A stretch of 64,000 bases of DNA from Bradyrhizobium sp. 141 (GCF_023074055.1 NZ_JADPKR010000115.1:1-64000), one strand, 5' to 3'; shown: positions 1-7,212, counted from the first letter of the stretch. Notes: a model not told the origin generated them from the sequence alone. Program-made: numbers and translations.

Positions 1-108
1 TGCACCGCCCACAACCTCCGAAAGTTCGCGCTGGCTGCCGGATGAGCGCCGTCATGTTATCGTCGCGGCCACACCGAGACTAAACAGACAGGCTCCTAGA
101 ACGCCGCC

Positions 109-354
109 ATGCGCACGCCGATCCTCATCCTGATCTCGCTGCTGACCACGTCCGCCGCCGCCGCGGAGACCCTGCGTCTGCCGCGTGCCGAGCGGCCTCA
201 GGCGGGCGCGACCGTTCCGCTGAAAGGCGCGGCCGGCAAGGCACGCGCCGGCTCCTGCGCGACTTACGGCCCGCGCTTCGTCATGGTCGAGGGCACCGGG
301 ACCTGCGTGAAGATCGGCGGCTCGATCAGCATCGACACCACCGTGAGGCGCTAA
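109..354 (+). CDS. small secreted protein resembling a porin N-terminus
   Basis: 81-aa protein with a signal peptide (hydrophobic residues 4-15, Ala-rich cleavage region near 16-20). The mature part carries two cysteines (C50, C66) in the arrangement Cys-x-x-Tyr-Gly...Gly-Thr-x-Thr-Cys-x-Lys-Ile-Gly-Gly. That is the pattern at the start of the mature alphaproteobacterial porin_2 barrel. A full porin is over 350 aa, so this is only the N-terminal segment, ending at its own stop. It may be a free-standing periplasmic peptide or a relic of a porin gene. A 55-aa membrane protein follows after 5 bases, probably cotranscribed. Confidence 0.65.
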   Translation: MRTPILILISLLTTSAAAAETLRLPRAERPQAGATVPLKGAAGKARAGSCATYGPRFVMVEGTGTCVKIGGSISIDTTVRR

Positions 355-359
355 AGGCC

Positions 360-527
360 ATGCCGGCGGATTTGCTGCGCCTCGACCTCATCGTTCCCGT
401 CTTGATGTACTGCGCGCTGTTGTGGTGGGTCGGCCGTGGCCTGAGCTGGACGGCACGGCTGGCGACCGCGGCGGTGACGCTGGTGCTGATCGTCTGCGTG
501 CTGCTGGTCGAGCGCGGTTGGCGCTGA
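360..527 (+). CDS. small two-helix membrane protein
   Basis: 55-aa reading frame starting 5 bases after the preceding stop. It has two hydrophobic stretches, about residues 10-23 and 35-50, separated by a short basic loop, so it is probably an inner-membrane hairpin protein. GC-rich third positions match the neighbouring genes. No family was recognised. The tight spacing suggests co-expression with the porin-like mini-protein. Confidence 0.5.
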   Translation: MPADLLRLDLIVPVLMYCALLWWVGRGLSWTARLATAAVTLVLIVCVLLVERGWR

Positions 528-692
528 GCCCAAACAAAAACGCGAAAACAACCCCATGCACAGTAGCCAAGCCACGGCAAACCCTCAGCATTCCCGTGCT
601 TAGGATTTAGCGAAATGAAAGTTGACGCGTCGGGCAAAGCAGGGGCATGATGTCATCATCGAAAGATGTGGCTGATTGATCGCGCGGTTTGC

Positions 693-1331
693 TCACGACA
701 TCGGCGGCGCGACGAACTGTGCAAATCCAGGCCGCTTGCCGAGCTCGGCGAGCCAGCGCGTCAGATGCGGCTGCGCCGGCCGGGAGATGCCCTCGACACC
801 GAGCCAGCGCCGCGCATAGGAGCCGAGCGCGATGTCGGCGAGCGTGAACGCATCGCCCTCGATGAAGCGGCGCGAGGAGAGCAGGCGGTCGGCGATCGCC
901 CAGACCTCGGCGGCGGCATCGGCATCGCGCTGCACTTGGATCATGTCGCGCTCGGCGGGCGCGGTGCGTACGATGCCCCAGAACACCGGGCGGTCGACCG
1001 GCTGCACGGACGACAGCGTCCAGTCGAGCCAGCGATCGACCGAGCTGCGGCTCTTCGGTGCCTCCGGATAGATCGGCGTGCCACGGCCGTGCGCGAGGCA
1101 GAGATAGCGCAGGATCGAATTGGATTCCCACAGCACGAAGTCGCCCTCGACCAGCGTCGGGATCCGCGCATTCGGGTTCATCGCGAGATAGTCGGCCTCG
1201 CGCGTCCTGCCGTAGCTCATGCCGGCGTCGATGCGCTCATAGGGCAAAGCGAGCTCGGTCAGGCACCACAGCACCTTCTGCACGTTGACCGAATTGGCGC
1301 GGCCCCAGATCGTCAGCTTGGTGTCAGGCAT
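693..1331 (-). CDS. glutathione S-transferase family protein
   Basis: 212-aa cytosolic GST. The N-terminal thioredoxin-fold half has Ser14 in the active-site loop (Arg-Ala-Asn-Ser-Val-Asn), the cis-proline in Ala-Arg-Ile-Pro (P58) and the Glu69-Ser70 pair that binds the gamma-glutamyl group. The C-terminal half is the all-helical domain, with the usual Thr-Leu-Ala-Asp-Ile motif. Length fits the family. The start was chosen at 1331 because the thioredoxin fold begins immediately after it; upstream in-frame codons have no family similarity. Substrate unknown. It probably conjugates or reduces electrophiles with glutathione. Confidence 0.9.
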   Translation of the reverse strand: MPDTKLTIWGRANSVNVQKVLWCLTELALPYERIDAGMSYGRTREADYLAMNPNARIPTLVEGDFVLWESNSILRYLCLAHGRGTPIYPEAPKSRSSVDRWLDWTLSSVQPVDRPVFWGIVRTAPAERDMIQVQRDADAAAEVWAIADRLLSSRRFIEGDAFTLADIALGSYARRWLGVEGISRPAQPHLTRWLAELGKRPGFAQFVAPPMS

Positions 1332-1419
1332 CAGGCGTCTCCCGCGGCGTTGTGCTTGCGCGGGTGATAGCGGAAATTCCTGAAACGCGCGATGCGCGAT
1401 TGCGGCGCGCCTCTCATGC

Positions 1420-1446
1420 AAAAAGCTCCGCACGCGGCGGAGCTTT
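1420..1446 (-). terminator. intrinsic terminator of the 26-aa gene
   Basis: On the minus strand a 9-bp perfect stem (1438-1446 with 1422-1430, 7-base loop) is followed by five T residues. It lies 35 bases after the stop of the small membrane peptide at 1481. Confidence 0.7.
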
Positions 1447-1480
1447 CATTGCAAACAACTCGGCAAGTTGATCCCGTCGC

Positions 1481-1561
1481 TCAGCGGCCGAAGAACAGCC
1501 ACAACAGAATGATCACGGGGATCGGCACGCCAAGCATCCACAGCAACAGTCCTCGTCCCAT
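1481..1561 (-). CDS. 26-aa membrane peptide
   Basis: 26-residue peptide, almost entirely one hydrophobic helix, with a Val-Pro-Ile-Pro-Val kink. It has a strong Shine-Dalgarno (GGAGGAGG, 6 bases before ATG) and its own downstream terminator, so it is very likely expressed despite its size. Peptides of this type are common in rhizobial genomes. The function is unknown; a membrane-located regulator of another protein is one possibility. Confidence 0.65.
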   Translation of the reverse strand: MGRGLLLWMLGVPIPVIILLWLFFGR

Positions 1562-1631
1562 CGCGTCCTCCTCCAATTGCATTGTCGAGGAGTGAACGCG
1601 GGCAGCGAGGGCTTGTTCCTGCGGCGCAGCC

Positions 1632-2084
1632 CTACCAATGGCCGGTATTCGGCATCGACGTCCAAGGCTCCTGCGGTGCCTTCGGCTCGCCCTTCTGCAG
1701 CAGCTCGATCGAGTGCAGGTCCGGCGAGCGGACGAAGGCCATGTTGCCGTCGCGTGGGGGACGGTTGATGGTGACGCCGGCCTTCTGCAGCTTCTCGCAA
1801 GTGGCGTAGATGTCGTCGACCTCATAGGCGAGATGGCCGAAGAAGCGATCCTCGCCGTATTTCTCCTCGTCCCAATTCCAGGTGAGCTCGACCAGCGGCG
1901 CACCGCGGCTCGAGGGCTGCTTCTTCAGCGCGTCCAGATCGTCCGCCGAGCACAAGAACACCAGGGTGAAACGTCCCTTGTCATTCTCGATCCGCCGCAC
2001 CTCCTTCAAGCCCAGCGCATCCTGGTAAAACTTCAGCGCGACATCGAGATTGCGCACGCGCAGCATGGTGTGGAGGTATCGCAT
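1632..2084 (-). CDS. gloA: lactoylglutathione lyase (glyoxalase I)
   Basis: 150-aa VOC-fold enzyme converting the methylglyoxal-glutathione hemithioacetal to S-lactoylglutathione in the cytosol. All four metal ligands of the bacterial GloA type are visible: H5, E66, H84 and E127. Typical family signatures are Asn-Leu-Asp-x-Ala-x-Lys-Phe-Tyr near the N-terminus and Pro-Asp-x-His-Ser-Ile-Glu-Leu near the end. The start at 2084 follows a GGGAG ribosome site and places the ligand histidine at position 5, as in E. coli GloA; the longer upstream frame has no similarity. It lies near a GST gene, so both are glutathione-dependent detoxification functions. Confidence 0.93.
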   Translation of the reverse strand: MRYLHTMLRVRNLDVALKFYQDALGLKEVRRIENDKGRFTLVFLCSADDLDALKKQPSSRGAPLVELTWNWDEEKYGEDRFFGHLAYEVDDIYATCEKLQKAGVTINRPPRDGNMAFVRSPDLHSIELLQKGEPKAPQEPWTSMPNTGHW

Positions 2085-2211
2085 GGTTGTTGCTCCCTGG
2101 AACGGATGGAGGGTTTTTGGGTCGGCGGGAGGGAGAGATAGCAGGAAAGTGGGAGGAGGGGCAGGGGCTGGGGTGCGTGTGCGTGAGGAGGTCCAATACG
2201 GATCCACGTTG

Positions 2212-2240
2212 GCGGGTGGCGATGAATTAGTGCACCGTAA
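2212..2240 (+). repeat. degenerate right arm of the GTGACAGTGCACT element
   Basis: This stretch matches the inner GGTGGCGAT and outer AATT..AGTGCAC..CCGTAA parts of the right arm of the inverted-repeat element at 3152-3250, with a 5-base deletion in the arm. A possible left arm upstream is too diverged to call. Confidence 0.45.
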
Positions 2241-2331
2241 GTCAGGCAAATAAACCCCCTTGTTCACGGATGAACATCAAGTCGGACCGCCATCAGAGAT
2301 TGTACCGTGGCTCTCTTTAACGGGAGGCTTT

Positions 2332-2646
2332 ATGAGAGTATTTTTGATTTCTGCCTTTGTCCTGGCTTCGACCGGGGCTTTCGCTCAAGACATCTCGATG
2401 TGTACCAACAACGGCTTTTCGGTGAAGTGCTGCAAACAGTCACTTGCCAAGCATGGGCCTTTCGGGACCGCTCAGGGGCAGGCCAAAGCTTTACGCGAAG
2501 CCGATATGCAGAAGTGTATGGCGGGTGCGCCCGCGGCGGCTGGCTGCACGGTGGCTAAGTGCCAGCAGGTACAAGCGGGTAAGGGATATACTTTCGAGCA
2601 ATCTGCAACATGGTGCCCCAAGAACTTGAGCCGGGGATGCACCTGA
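2332..2646 (+). CDS. secreted cysteine-rich hypothetical protein
   Basis: 104-aa protein with a clear signal peptide (cleavage likely after Ala-Phe-Ala, residue 18). The mature domain of about 85 residues has eight cysteines, including a Cys-Cys pair and a Cys near the C-terminus, so it is probably a disulfide-stabilised periplasmic protein. ATG at 2332 follows GGGAGG by 6 bases, which decides the start over an earlier in-frame codon at 2260. No family was recognised. Confidence 0.65.
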   Translation: MRVFLISAFVLASTGAFAQDISMCTNNGFSVKCCKQSLAKHGPFGTAQGQAKALREADMQKCMAGAPAAAGCTVAKCQQVQAGKGYTFEQSATWCPKNLSRGCT

Positions 2647-2735
2647 ACGAGGGACGCGGCGGTTTGAGCTGCCGCGCTCTCACGCCTTGCATGCGACAGA
2701 CCCAATCGCAGCGAAAATCATCCGACCGAATTAAG

Positions 2736-3311
2736 CTACTGCAAGACCTTCGGCAGCACGATCACGACGTCAATGTCTTGCTTCAAGATGCGGCTGGCGA
2801 TGTCTCCGACGAGCAGGGCAAAGTCTTCTTCTATCGCAGCAGCGGCGGCTTCGTCTTTGGCGTAGACGTACAACAGCGGCCCCTCGATCTCGGCAAAACG
2901 AACCCCGGTGAAAACGCGGTCGAACTCGCTTGCGCCAAGGACTGCCGCTAGGCGGGCCTGGATTGCAAAATCCTGAATGTCGGATAATTCCATGCGAGAC
3001 AGATAGAGACGATGCGCCTGAAAACAAGGGCGAAATTCGATCCGATGGGACGCAAGCACCCTTGCGTGTGCTTCATCGCAGATGGCCTCAATACCCCGTT
3101 TTATTCTGTCCAGATCGAGAGGGAAGATGCGCAAGGCGCTGGCAGAACTCGTTGCGGTGACAGTGCACTCAATTGACACCGTACCAAGCGCGGACGAGTT
3201 GTAGAGCGAGCAGGTGGCGATTGAATTCAGTGCACTGTCACCGTAATTACAGCTCGGTTGATGTAAAGCGCTGGAGTACTCGACAGGTAACCGCGAGTAA
3301 TTTCTGAACAA
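2736..3311 (-). CDS. hypothetical protein with a repeat-derived N-terminus
   Basis: Open frame of 191 codons. Residues 54-191 look protein-like, with an amphipathic C-terminal half containing an Ala-rich helix and a final Asp-Val-Val-Ile-Val-Leu-Pro strand. Codons of about residues 20-53 are the translation of the inverted-repeat element at 3152-3250. The ancestral start was therefore probably downstream; a TTG at 3134 and an ATG at 2993 (85 aa) are the candidates. No family was recognised. Either the element inserted at the 5' end or the gene has recruited it. Confidence 0.4.
   Translation of the reverse strand: MFRNYSRLPVEYSSALHQPSCNYGDSALNSIATCSLYNSSALGTVSIECTVTATSSASALRIFPLDLDRIKRGIEAICDEAHARVLASHRIEFRPCFQAHRLYLSRMELSDIQDFAIQARLAAVLGASEFDRVFTGVRFAEIEGPLLYVYAKDEAAAAAIEEDFALLVGDIASRILKQDIDVVIVLPKVLQ
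3152..3250. repeat. REPIN-like inverted-repeat element, copy 1
   Basis: Two near-identical 22-23-bp arms in inverted orientation, TTGCGGTGACAGTGCACT on the left and the complement of TTACGGTGACAGTGCACT on the right, flank a spacer of about 45 bp. The same arms recur at 6357-6453 and 6988-7081. There is no coding capacity for a transposase. The layout fits a REP doublet or a MITE. Confidence 0.8.
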
Positions 3312-3392
3312 GTCTTATGGCCGGCTGCACACGGACTCTGATTTGCGGAAATTCGCAATGAGACTCGCAAGGGAAATCTTCGGCTATCCCAC

Positions 3393-3420
3393 TTATCCAC
3401 AACCATACATTCTATCCACA
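3393..3420 (+). other. DnaA-box pair
   Basis: A perfect DnaA box (TTATCCACA, 3393-3401) is followed 10 bases later by a one-mismatch box (CTATCCACA, 3412-3420) in the same orientation. The flanks are AT-rich compared with the rest of the window. A parS-like palindrome follows within 15 bases. Confidence 0.5.
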
Positions 3421-3434
3421 GGCTAAGCACTTAC

Positions 3435-3450
3435 AGTTTCACGTGAAACT
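3435..3450. other. parS-like ParB-binding palindrome
   Basis: The 16-bp palindrome AGTTTCACGTGAAACT has the invariant parS core GTTTCACGTGAAAC (3436-3449). It differs from the canonical bacterial parS only in the outermost base pair. It lies in a 246-bp intergenic region next to two DnaA boxes. No parA, parB or dnaA gene is in the window. Confidence 0.65.
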
Positions 3451-3557
3451 GCGTTTCAGAAAATTATTGACCCAATTTAGATGTGCATGGGCGCATTTTT
3501 TTGTGGCGAAGCAGAATTGATTCGTGGATATGCCAAAGGTGTTCATAGGAGCATCTG

Positions 3558-3716
3558 ATGTCTGCGGAAAAGAAAGTCGTCGTCACGCGCGATTATCGAG
3601 TCACCGTCATCGTTGAAGAGCTCAAAACTCCGAAGGTGAGCGACGCGCCGAACTCTCAGGAGTTTTGGAAGAGTGAGGTTGAGGAGTTTATCGACGAGGC
3701 CGATTACTCGGTGTGA
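3558..3716 (+). CDS. small acidic hypothetical protein
   Basis: 52-aa protein: a basic, Val-rich first third (probably a beta strand) followed by an acidic C-terminal half (Glu-Val-Glu-Glu-Phe-Ile-Asp-Glu). AGGAG lies 7 bases before the ATG. It is the first gene after the parS-like/DnaA-box region. It converges with the HEPN-like gene. No family was recognised. Confidence 0.5.
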   Translation: MSAEKKVVVTRDYRVTVIVEELKTPKVSDAPNSQEFWKSEVEEFIDEADYSV

Positions 3717-3763
3717 TGTCCCCCGAGGGCGTATTTTCCGCTCTGGCAAGCGGGACGACCAAC

Positions 3764-4402
3764 CTAACGTTTCGGTACCGTCGAAGGCGTGTTCGGATCG
3801 ACATGCTCTATGAATTCGATTCCGCCTTCACCTCGGGTGATGGTGTCCCACAGGTCAAGCCCGGATTGCTCGACCATAAGCTTCCAAAGCTCATCAAGAT
3901 CGGCTGAAGCCTCGGCTACGTGCTCGGGCGTGCATTCGAGCTGCCAACCGGCGAGAAGGTCGGCGCCCGACCGCCAGTCAATCTCTGCATGTGTACCGAT
4001 CTCTATCTCATCGTATTCCCGGTACTCAGGCTTTCCATGGGCGAGGGTGTCCCTCAGAAGCTTCGTGTTCTCCATGGTCTTGTGCGGCCGCTTGTCCTTC
4101 TCGATCGGAATGGAAAGGGCGCCGAATACCTTCTTGAGCTTTTCGTTGAAGGGGTCGCGCTCTTTCCAGTTCGGGAGCTTTCCTGCCTTCTCCATCTCAA
4201 AGCCCATGAAGTTGACGTTCGCCTCGAATGTGAAGGCGATCAGTGTCATGCAAACCATGCCGTCGATGAGGATGCCGCCGCTGCCGGCCTTCTGTTTTTC
4301 TTCAATGAGTGTTGCGAAGTAACCTACCGCACTAGAGAGATCGTTATGAACGAACACGCGGGCCGATTTCGTGACACGCGCCTTGATCTTCTCTTCCGAC
4401 AA
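3764..4402 (-). CDS. HEPN-like hypothetical protein
   Basis: 212-aa soluble protein, mostly helical. Residues 117-122 read Arg-Asp-Thr-Leu-Ala-His followed by Gly, an R-x4-H motif with a polar residue straight after Arg. This is the arrangement of the HEPN superfamily ribonuclease site, here after a helical first half, as usual for HEPN proteins. The start is a TTG preceded by AGGGGG; no in-frame ATG precedes the conserved-looking N-terminus. Codon use is less GC-biased than in housekeeping neighbours, suggesting acquisition. No MNT nucleotidyltransferase antitoxin is adjacent. The HEPN assignment rests on the motif alone. Confidence 0.5.
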   Translation of the reverse strand: MSEEKIKARVTKSARVFVHNDLSSAVGYFATLIEEKQKAGSGGILIDGMVCMTLIAFTFEANVNFMGFEMEKAGKLPNWKERDPFNEKLKKVFGALSIPIEKDKRPHKTMENTKLLRDTLAHGKPEYREYDEIEIGTHAEIDWRSGADLLAGWQLECTPEHVAEASADLDELWKLMVEQSGLDLWDTITRGEGGIEFIEHVDPNTPSTVPKR

Positions 4403-4533
4403 TTCAACCCCCTATGCCCCTGAATGCCAATGGGCCGTCTTCGGCGCAAAGCATAGCGTACGGCTGACAACAGCGGGAGATTGTATGAGGAAGCTCGTGA
4501 ACGTATTTAAAGCCCTACCGCTAGACCAGCAGC

Positions 4534-4716
4534 ATGAGACCTATCCACTCATCACCGCGACGTATTCCTGGCGAGGTCAAGAAACCTACCGCAACGGTGA
4601 AGTACCGCTCTCTCAAAGACCCGTCGAAAGGCTGGGCCGGGAGAGGCCCCGAGCCGTCCTGGTTGATGGAGGAGATGAAAGAAACGGGCAAGGGGCGTGA
4701 AGCCTTCAAGACGTGG
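4534..4716 (+). pseudogene. H-NS family C-terminal DNA-binding domain remnant
   Basis: The frame encodes Val-Lys-Tyr-Arg-Ser...Gly-Trp-Ala-Gly-Arg-Gly-x-x-Pro-x-Trp-Leu...Gly-Arg-Glu-Ala-Phe. This is the H-NS/StpA C-terminal minor-groove-binding domain with its core Trp-x-Gly-Arg-Gly-x-x-Pro. The N-terminal oligomerisation domain is missing: an in-frame TAG lies 12 bases before the first ATG. There is no stop where an H-NS protein normally ends, so the frame stays open to 5007 across a gene on the other strand. It is probably a truncated relic, though a DNA-binding-only protein is possible. Confidence 0.55.
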
Positions 4717-5064
4717 AGCACCAGTCCGGCAGGTTACCGCTCTTTGTCCGTACCCAGTCATTCGGCTTCTTCACCGGCTTGGGTTCAAACTTGGGAGCCT
4801 TCTTCGTGCGGTCGATCTGTCCAAGCAGTGCTCGCCAGCCTTCGTCATCCCTCCAGTGATCATGTGCCCACGGCGAGATCTGGCATTTGTAGATCAACAA
4901 GCAGTAGGGGTTTTTCCTCACCGCATACCGGGGTATCTGCGCCACGGCGTCGAGCTGTGCGAGGGGGACCCGATCCGGTACTTCTCCAGTTGCACCATGC
5001 AGTGTAGCCGGCGGAGGAAGGGCACTCCGCGCTCCATCACTGACCCGTCCAGGCGGATGGTCAT
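4706..5064 (-). pseudogene. frameshifted hypothetical gene
   Basis: The minus strand encodes two convincing segments in different frames. From 5064 it reads Met-Thr-Ile-Arg-Leu-Asp-Gly...Leu-Glu-Lys-Tyr-Arg-Ile-Gly. From about 4975 to 4706 it reads Pro-Leu-Ala-Gln-Leu-Asp-Ala...Trp-Ala-His-Asp-His-Trp-Arg-Asp-Asp-Glu-Gly-Trp...Asp-Trp-Cys. The switch falls at a run of five C (about 4966-4970), so a single indel there would restore one protein of about 120 aa. No family was recognised. It converges with and slightly overlaps the H-NS remnant. Confidence 0.45.
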
Positions 5065-5403
5065 GGTGGGCTTCTGATAATCTTCCTCGGGGCGTGTTCG
5101 ATCTGGTCGAGGGTTTTGACGGCAACGCATTGACCACTTGAATCTATAAAGTGGCTGAACGACGCACGCGGGTCCGCAACCAGCGAGAAGCTGATTTTTG
5201 AATCACTGTGATGTCTCCGGGGCGGGCGTGCGGACATCGTACGCCAATTTCGGAATTACGTAAACGGACCTTTGACGGGGAGTTGCGACTCACTTGAGCG
5301 CAAAAGAAAAGCCCCCCGACAAGCAGGAAGTTTTCCAGCGTCTTGCGCCGACCATCCGAATCCTGCTTGGTTGTGGTGTTGAAACGAACAACCGGAGGGA
5401 AAT

Positions 5404-5940
5404 ATGGTTGATGCGGCGGTTGCGTTGACGGATGAAGTCGCGGACGAAGAAGAGGAGGTAGCTAAGGACGAGTTTGCGTACGCGCGAAGCCACGAAGCTT
5501 CGAAATTTGCGTACGAAACGTGCAAGGTTATCGCGCAAACGGTGTTGCTGATAAACGGTGGCGCCGCGACGGCGGTGATTGCACTCCTTTCGCGTGATCG
5601 CGTGGACCAAGCGCTCCTAACGTGGGTGCCATGGGGTGTCGGTGCGTATGCGCTTGGTGTGTTGTTCGCCGCGGTCATGCTCTTCTGCGTGATGATGATG
5701 GCCGACAACTGGAATTACTTTTGGTACTGGTCCTCCCATGGTGAAGATCCAGAACATGCGCTGAAGACCGAAGCCCGAGCGCATCTTTGGCATAAGGGCG
5801 TCTATATCTTCTTCGTTGTACCGGTCGTTTGTTTCGTTGTTGGGAGCGGGTTTGTGGCTTACGGCCTTGCCAAGTCGAAGCCGACTACTCCGACCGGCGC
5901 GTTTCCATCTGTCATCTATGTGCCGGGACCGCCGAAGTAA
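5404..5940 (+). CDS. three-helix membrane protein
   Basis: 178-aa protein. It has an acidic N-terminus (residues 15-24 mostly Glu/Asp), then membrane segments at about 42-62, 76-101 and 133-155, and a Pro-rich tail. The second part of the first helix reads Leu-Leu-Ile-Asn-Gly-Gly-Ala-Ala, a motif seen in several uncharacterised membrane proteins of accessory regions. GGAGG lies 6 bases before the ATG. Function not recognised. Confidence 0.6.
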   Translation: MVDAAVALTDEVADEEEEVAKDEFAYARSHEASKFAYETCKVIAQTVLLINGGAATAVIALLSRDRVDQALLTWVPWGVGAYALGVLFAAVMLFCVMMMADNWNYFWYWSSHGEDPEHALKTEARAHLWHKGVYIFFVVPVVCFVVGSGFVAYGLAKSKPTTPTGAFPSVIYVPGPPK

Positions 5941-6092
5941 CAGCACCGCGAAAGCGCTTGAAGTGTACAAGTTCCTTCCGCAAGATTCACGTCAAGGGCA
6001 ATCGTCATGCACCGCGGCTGCCCCGACGTGAATGCCGGTGCATTGTCAAACGACAGAAAGCAGGTGCATGGATGCCATCCTCTCCACGCCAG

Positions 6093-6356
6093 GTAAAAGA
6101 ACGCCCAATTATCTTCAGCGCCGCCGTGGTGCGCGATATTGGAAGGCCGCAAAACTCAGACGCGGCGGGTCATCAAGCCTCAGCCGTTCACGACTGCAAA
6201 GCCATCGTTTGTTGAGCGAGAGTACCTATACGGCACCCAGGGTTTGATTGGAAGAACTGCGAGTGCAACTACCCGGCTATGGTCGCAAAGTGCCCCTACG
6301 GCCAGCCCGGCGACAGGCTGTGGGGTGCGGGAGGCTTGGGCTGATGTGTTTTATGG
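6093..6356 (+). pseudogene. degraded phage-type (ASCH-like) gene
   Basis: Three frames together spell a recognisable phage-associated family. First comes Val-Lys-Glu-Arg-Pro-Ile-Ile-Phe-Ser-Ala-Ala-Val-Val-Arg-Asp-Ile. Then follows Leu-Glu-Gly-Arg-Lys-Thr-Gln-Thr-Arg-Arg-Val-Ile-Lys-Pro-Gln-Pro. Later come Cys-Pro-Tyr-Gly-Gln-Pro-Gly-Asp-Arg-Leu-Trp and, after one extra G, Val-Arg-Glu-Ala-Trp-Ala-Asp. At least three frameshifts separate these pieces. The gene stops abruptly where the repeat element at 6357 begins. Such proteins are usually annotated as ASCH-domain or phage hypothetical proteins. The pseudogene is direct evidence of an old prophage or island here. Confidence 0.65.
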
Positions 6357-6453
6357 TTGCGGTGACAGTGCACTCAATACGCTGTGGGCCAACGTGGATC
6401 GAAACCGCAGAGCGAGAGGTGGCGAGGTCAATTTAGTGCATGTTACCTTAACG
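6357..6453. repeat. REPIN-like inverted-repeat element, copy 2
   Basis: The left arm TTGCGGTGACAGTGCACTCAAT is identical to copy 1. The right arm is degenerate, with a one-base deletion and two substitutions. The spacer shares the AGAGCGAG..AGGTGGCGA segment with copy 1, so the two copies are related beyond their arms. It abuts the ASCH-like pseudogene and ends 24 bases before the next start codon. Confidence 0.75.
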
Positions 6454-6476
6454 AGGGCAATATTGAGTGGGGTATC

Positions 6477-6875
6477 ATGGATTGGTCACTTATAGCTGTG
6501 CTGGCGATAGCGGGCGGGTTCTTACTGTGGCGGCAATCAAAAAATGCGGAGCGGGCGGAGGCAGCAAAGGATCGACTCGCGCGAGACAACCATCTCTACC
6601 AAGCCATAAAAGCCGGCATGCGCGAGTATCATTGGCGCGAGCGCGATCACGACTTCTGGAAAGCGAAAAACGGCGAGAAGTTATTCGAAACGGCGCACCT
6701 CGCGGCTTTCCGCATCGATCACTTCGCGGAAAGCCGCGTCGGGTTTTATTTCAAAGACCTGGATGAACACGGCTTGTATAGCGCATTCGCGGGCAACGGG
6801 GACGAGCTCATCGAAAGTTATTACCGGACCGACGGCACCTTCCAGCAAGAAGGCGTGCTGCTTCACGACGACTAA
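6477..6875 (+). CDS. membrane-anchored hypothetical protein
   Basis: 132-aa protein. One N-terminal transmembrane helix (about residues 3-17) is followed by a charged coiled region (about 20-45) and a soluble domain rich in aromatic residues and acids. ATG at 6477 follows GAGTGGGG; longer in-frame extensions run into the repeat element and are unlikely. No family was recognised. Confidence 0.5.
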   Translation: MDWSLIAVLAIAGGFLLWRQSKNAERAEAAKDRLARDNHLYQAIKAGMREYHWRERDHDFWKAKNGEKLFETAHLAAFRIDHFAESRVGFYFKDLDEHGLYSAFAGNGDELIESYYRTDGTFQQEGVLLHDD

Positions 6876-6987
6876 CGAGGACCGAGCGTATCGGCGCTTT
6901 CCTTGCATACTCTGCGAAGCCAAAATCGGTGAAATCAGCTTGTGCGAAGCCAAACCAGTCCGAGTCGGACCTGGGACGAAGCCTTTG

Positions 6988-7081
6988 TTACGGTGGCGGT
7001 GCGCTCAACTTGCAGCGGCAGCGAGTGCGGTCCGTGTCCGTAGGACGCGCGGCAGCGAACTTAGTGCACTCTCACCGTAAT
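6988..7081. repeat. REPIN-like inverted-repeat element, copy 3
   Basis: The left arm is TTACGGTGGCGGTGCGCTCAA and the right arm is the complement of TTACGGTGAGAGTGCACTAA. The arms are about 20 bp and total length is 94 bp, as in the other copies. The spacer is largely unrelated to copies 1 and 2. Confidence 0.7.
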
Positions 7082-7116
7082 CATCGAAGTGAAATTCCGA
7101 ATATCGTCAAACAAAA

Positions 7117-7212
7117 TCAGAACGCGAACCACGCCAGCGTGGCGAGGACCGGGAGAATGGCCACTCCGAAAAGCACGAGCGGTGCGGGTTCGTTGCCTGT
7201 GCGGTCACTCAT
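7117..7212 (-). CDS. 31-aa single-helix membrane peptide
   Basis: 31 residues: a polar N-terminus of 10 and one hydrophobic helix (Leu-Val-Leu-Phe-Gly-Val-Ala-Ile-Leu-Pro onward). A near-perfect AGGAGG lies 7 bases before the ATG, which is the main reason to call it. Function unknown. Confidence 0.5.
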   Translation of the reverse strand: MSDRTGNEPAPLVLFGVAILPVLATLAWFAF

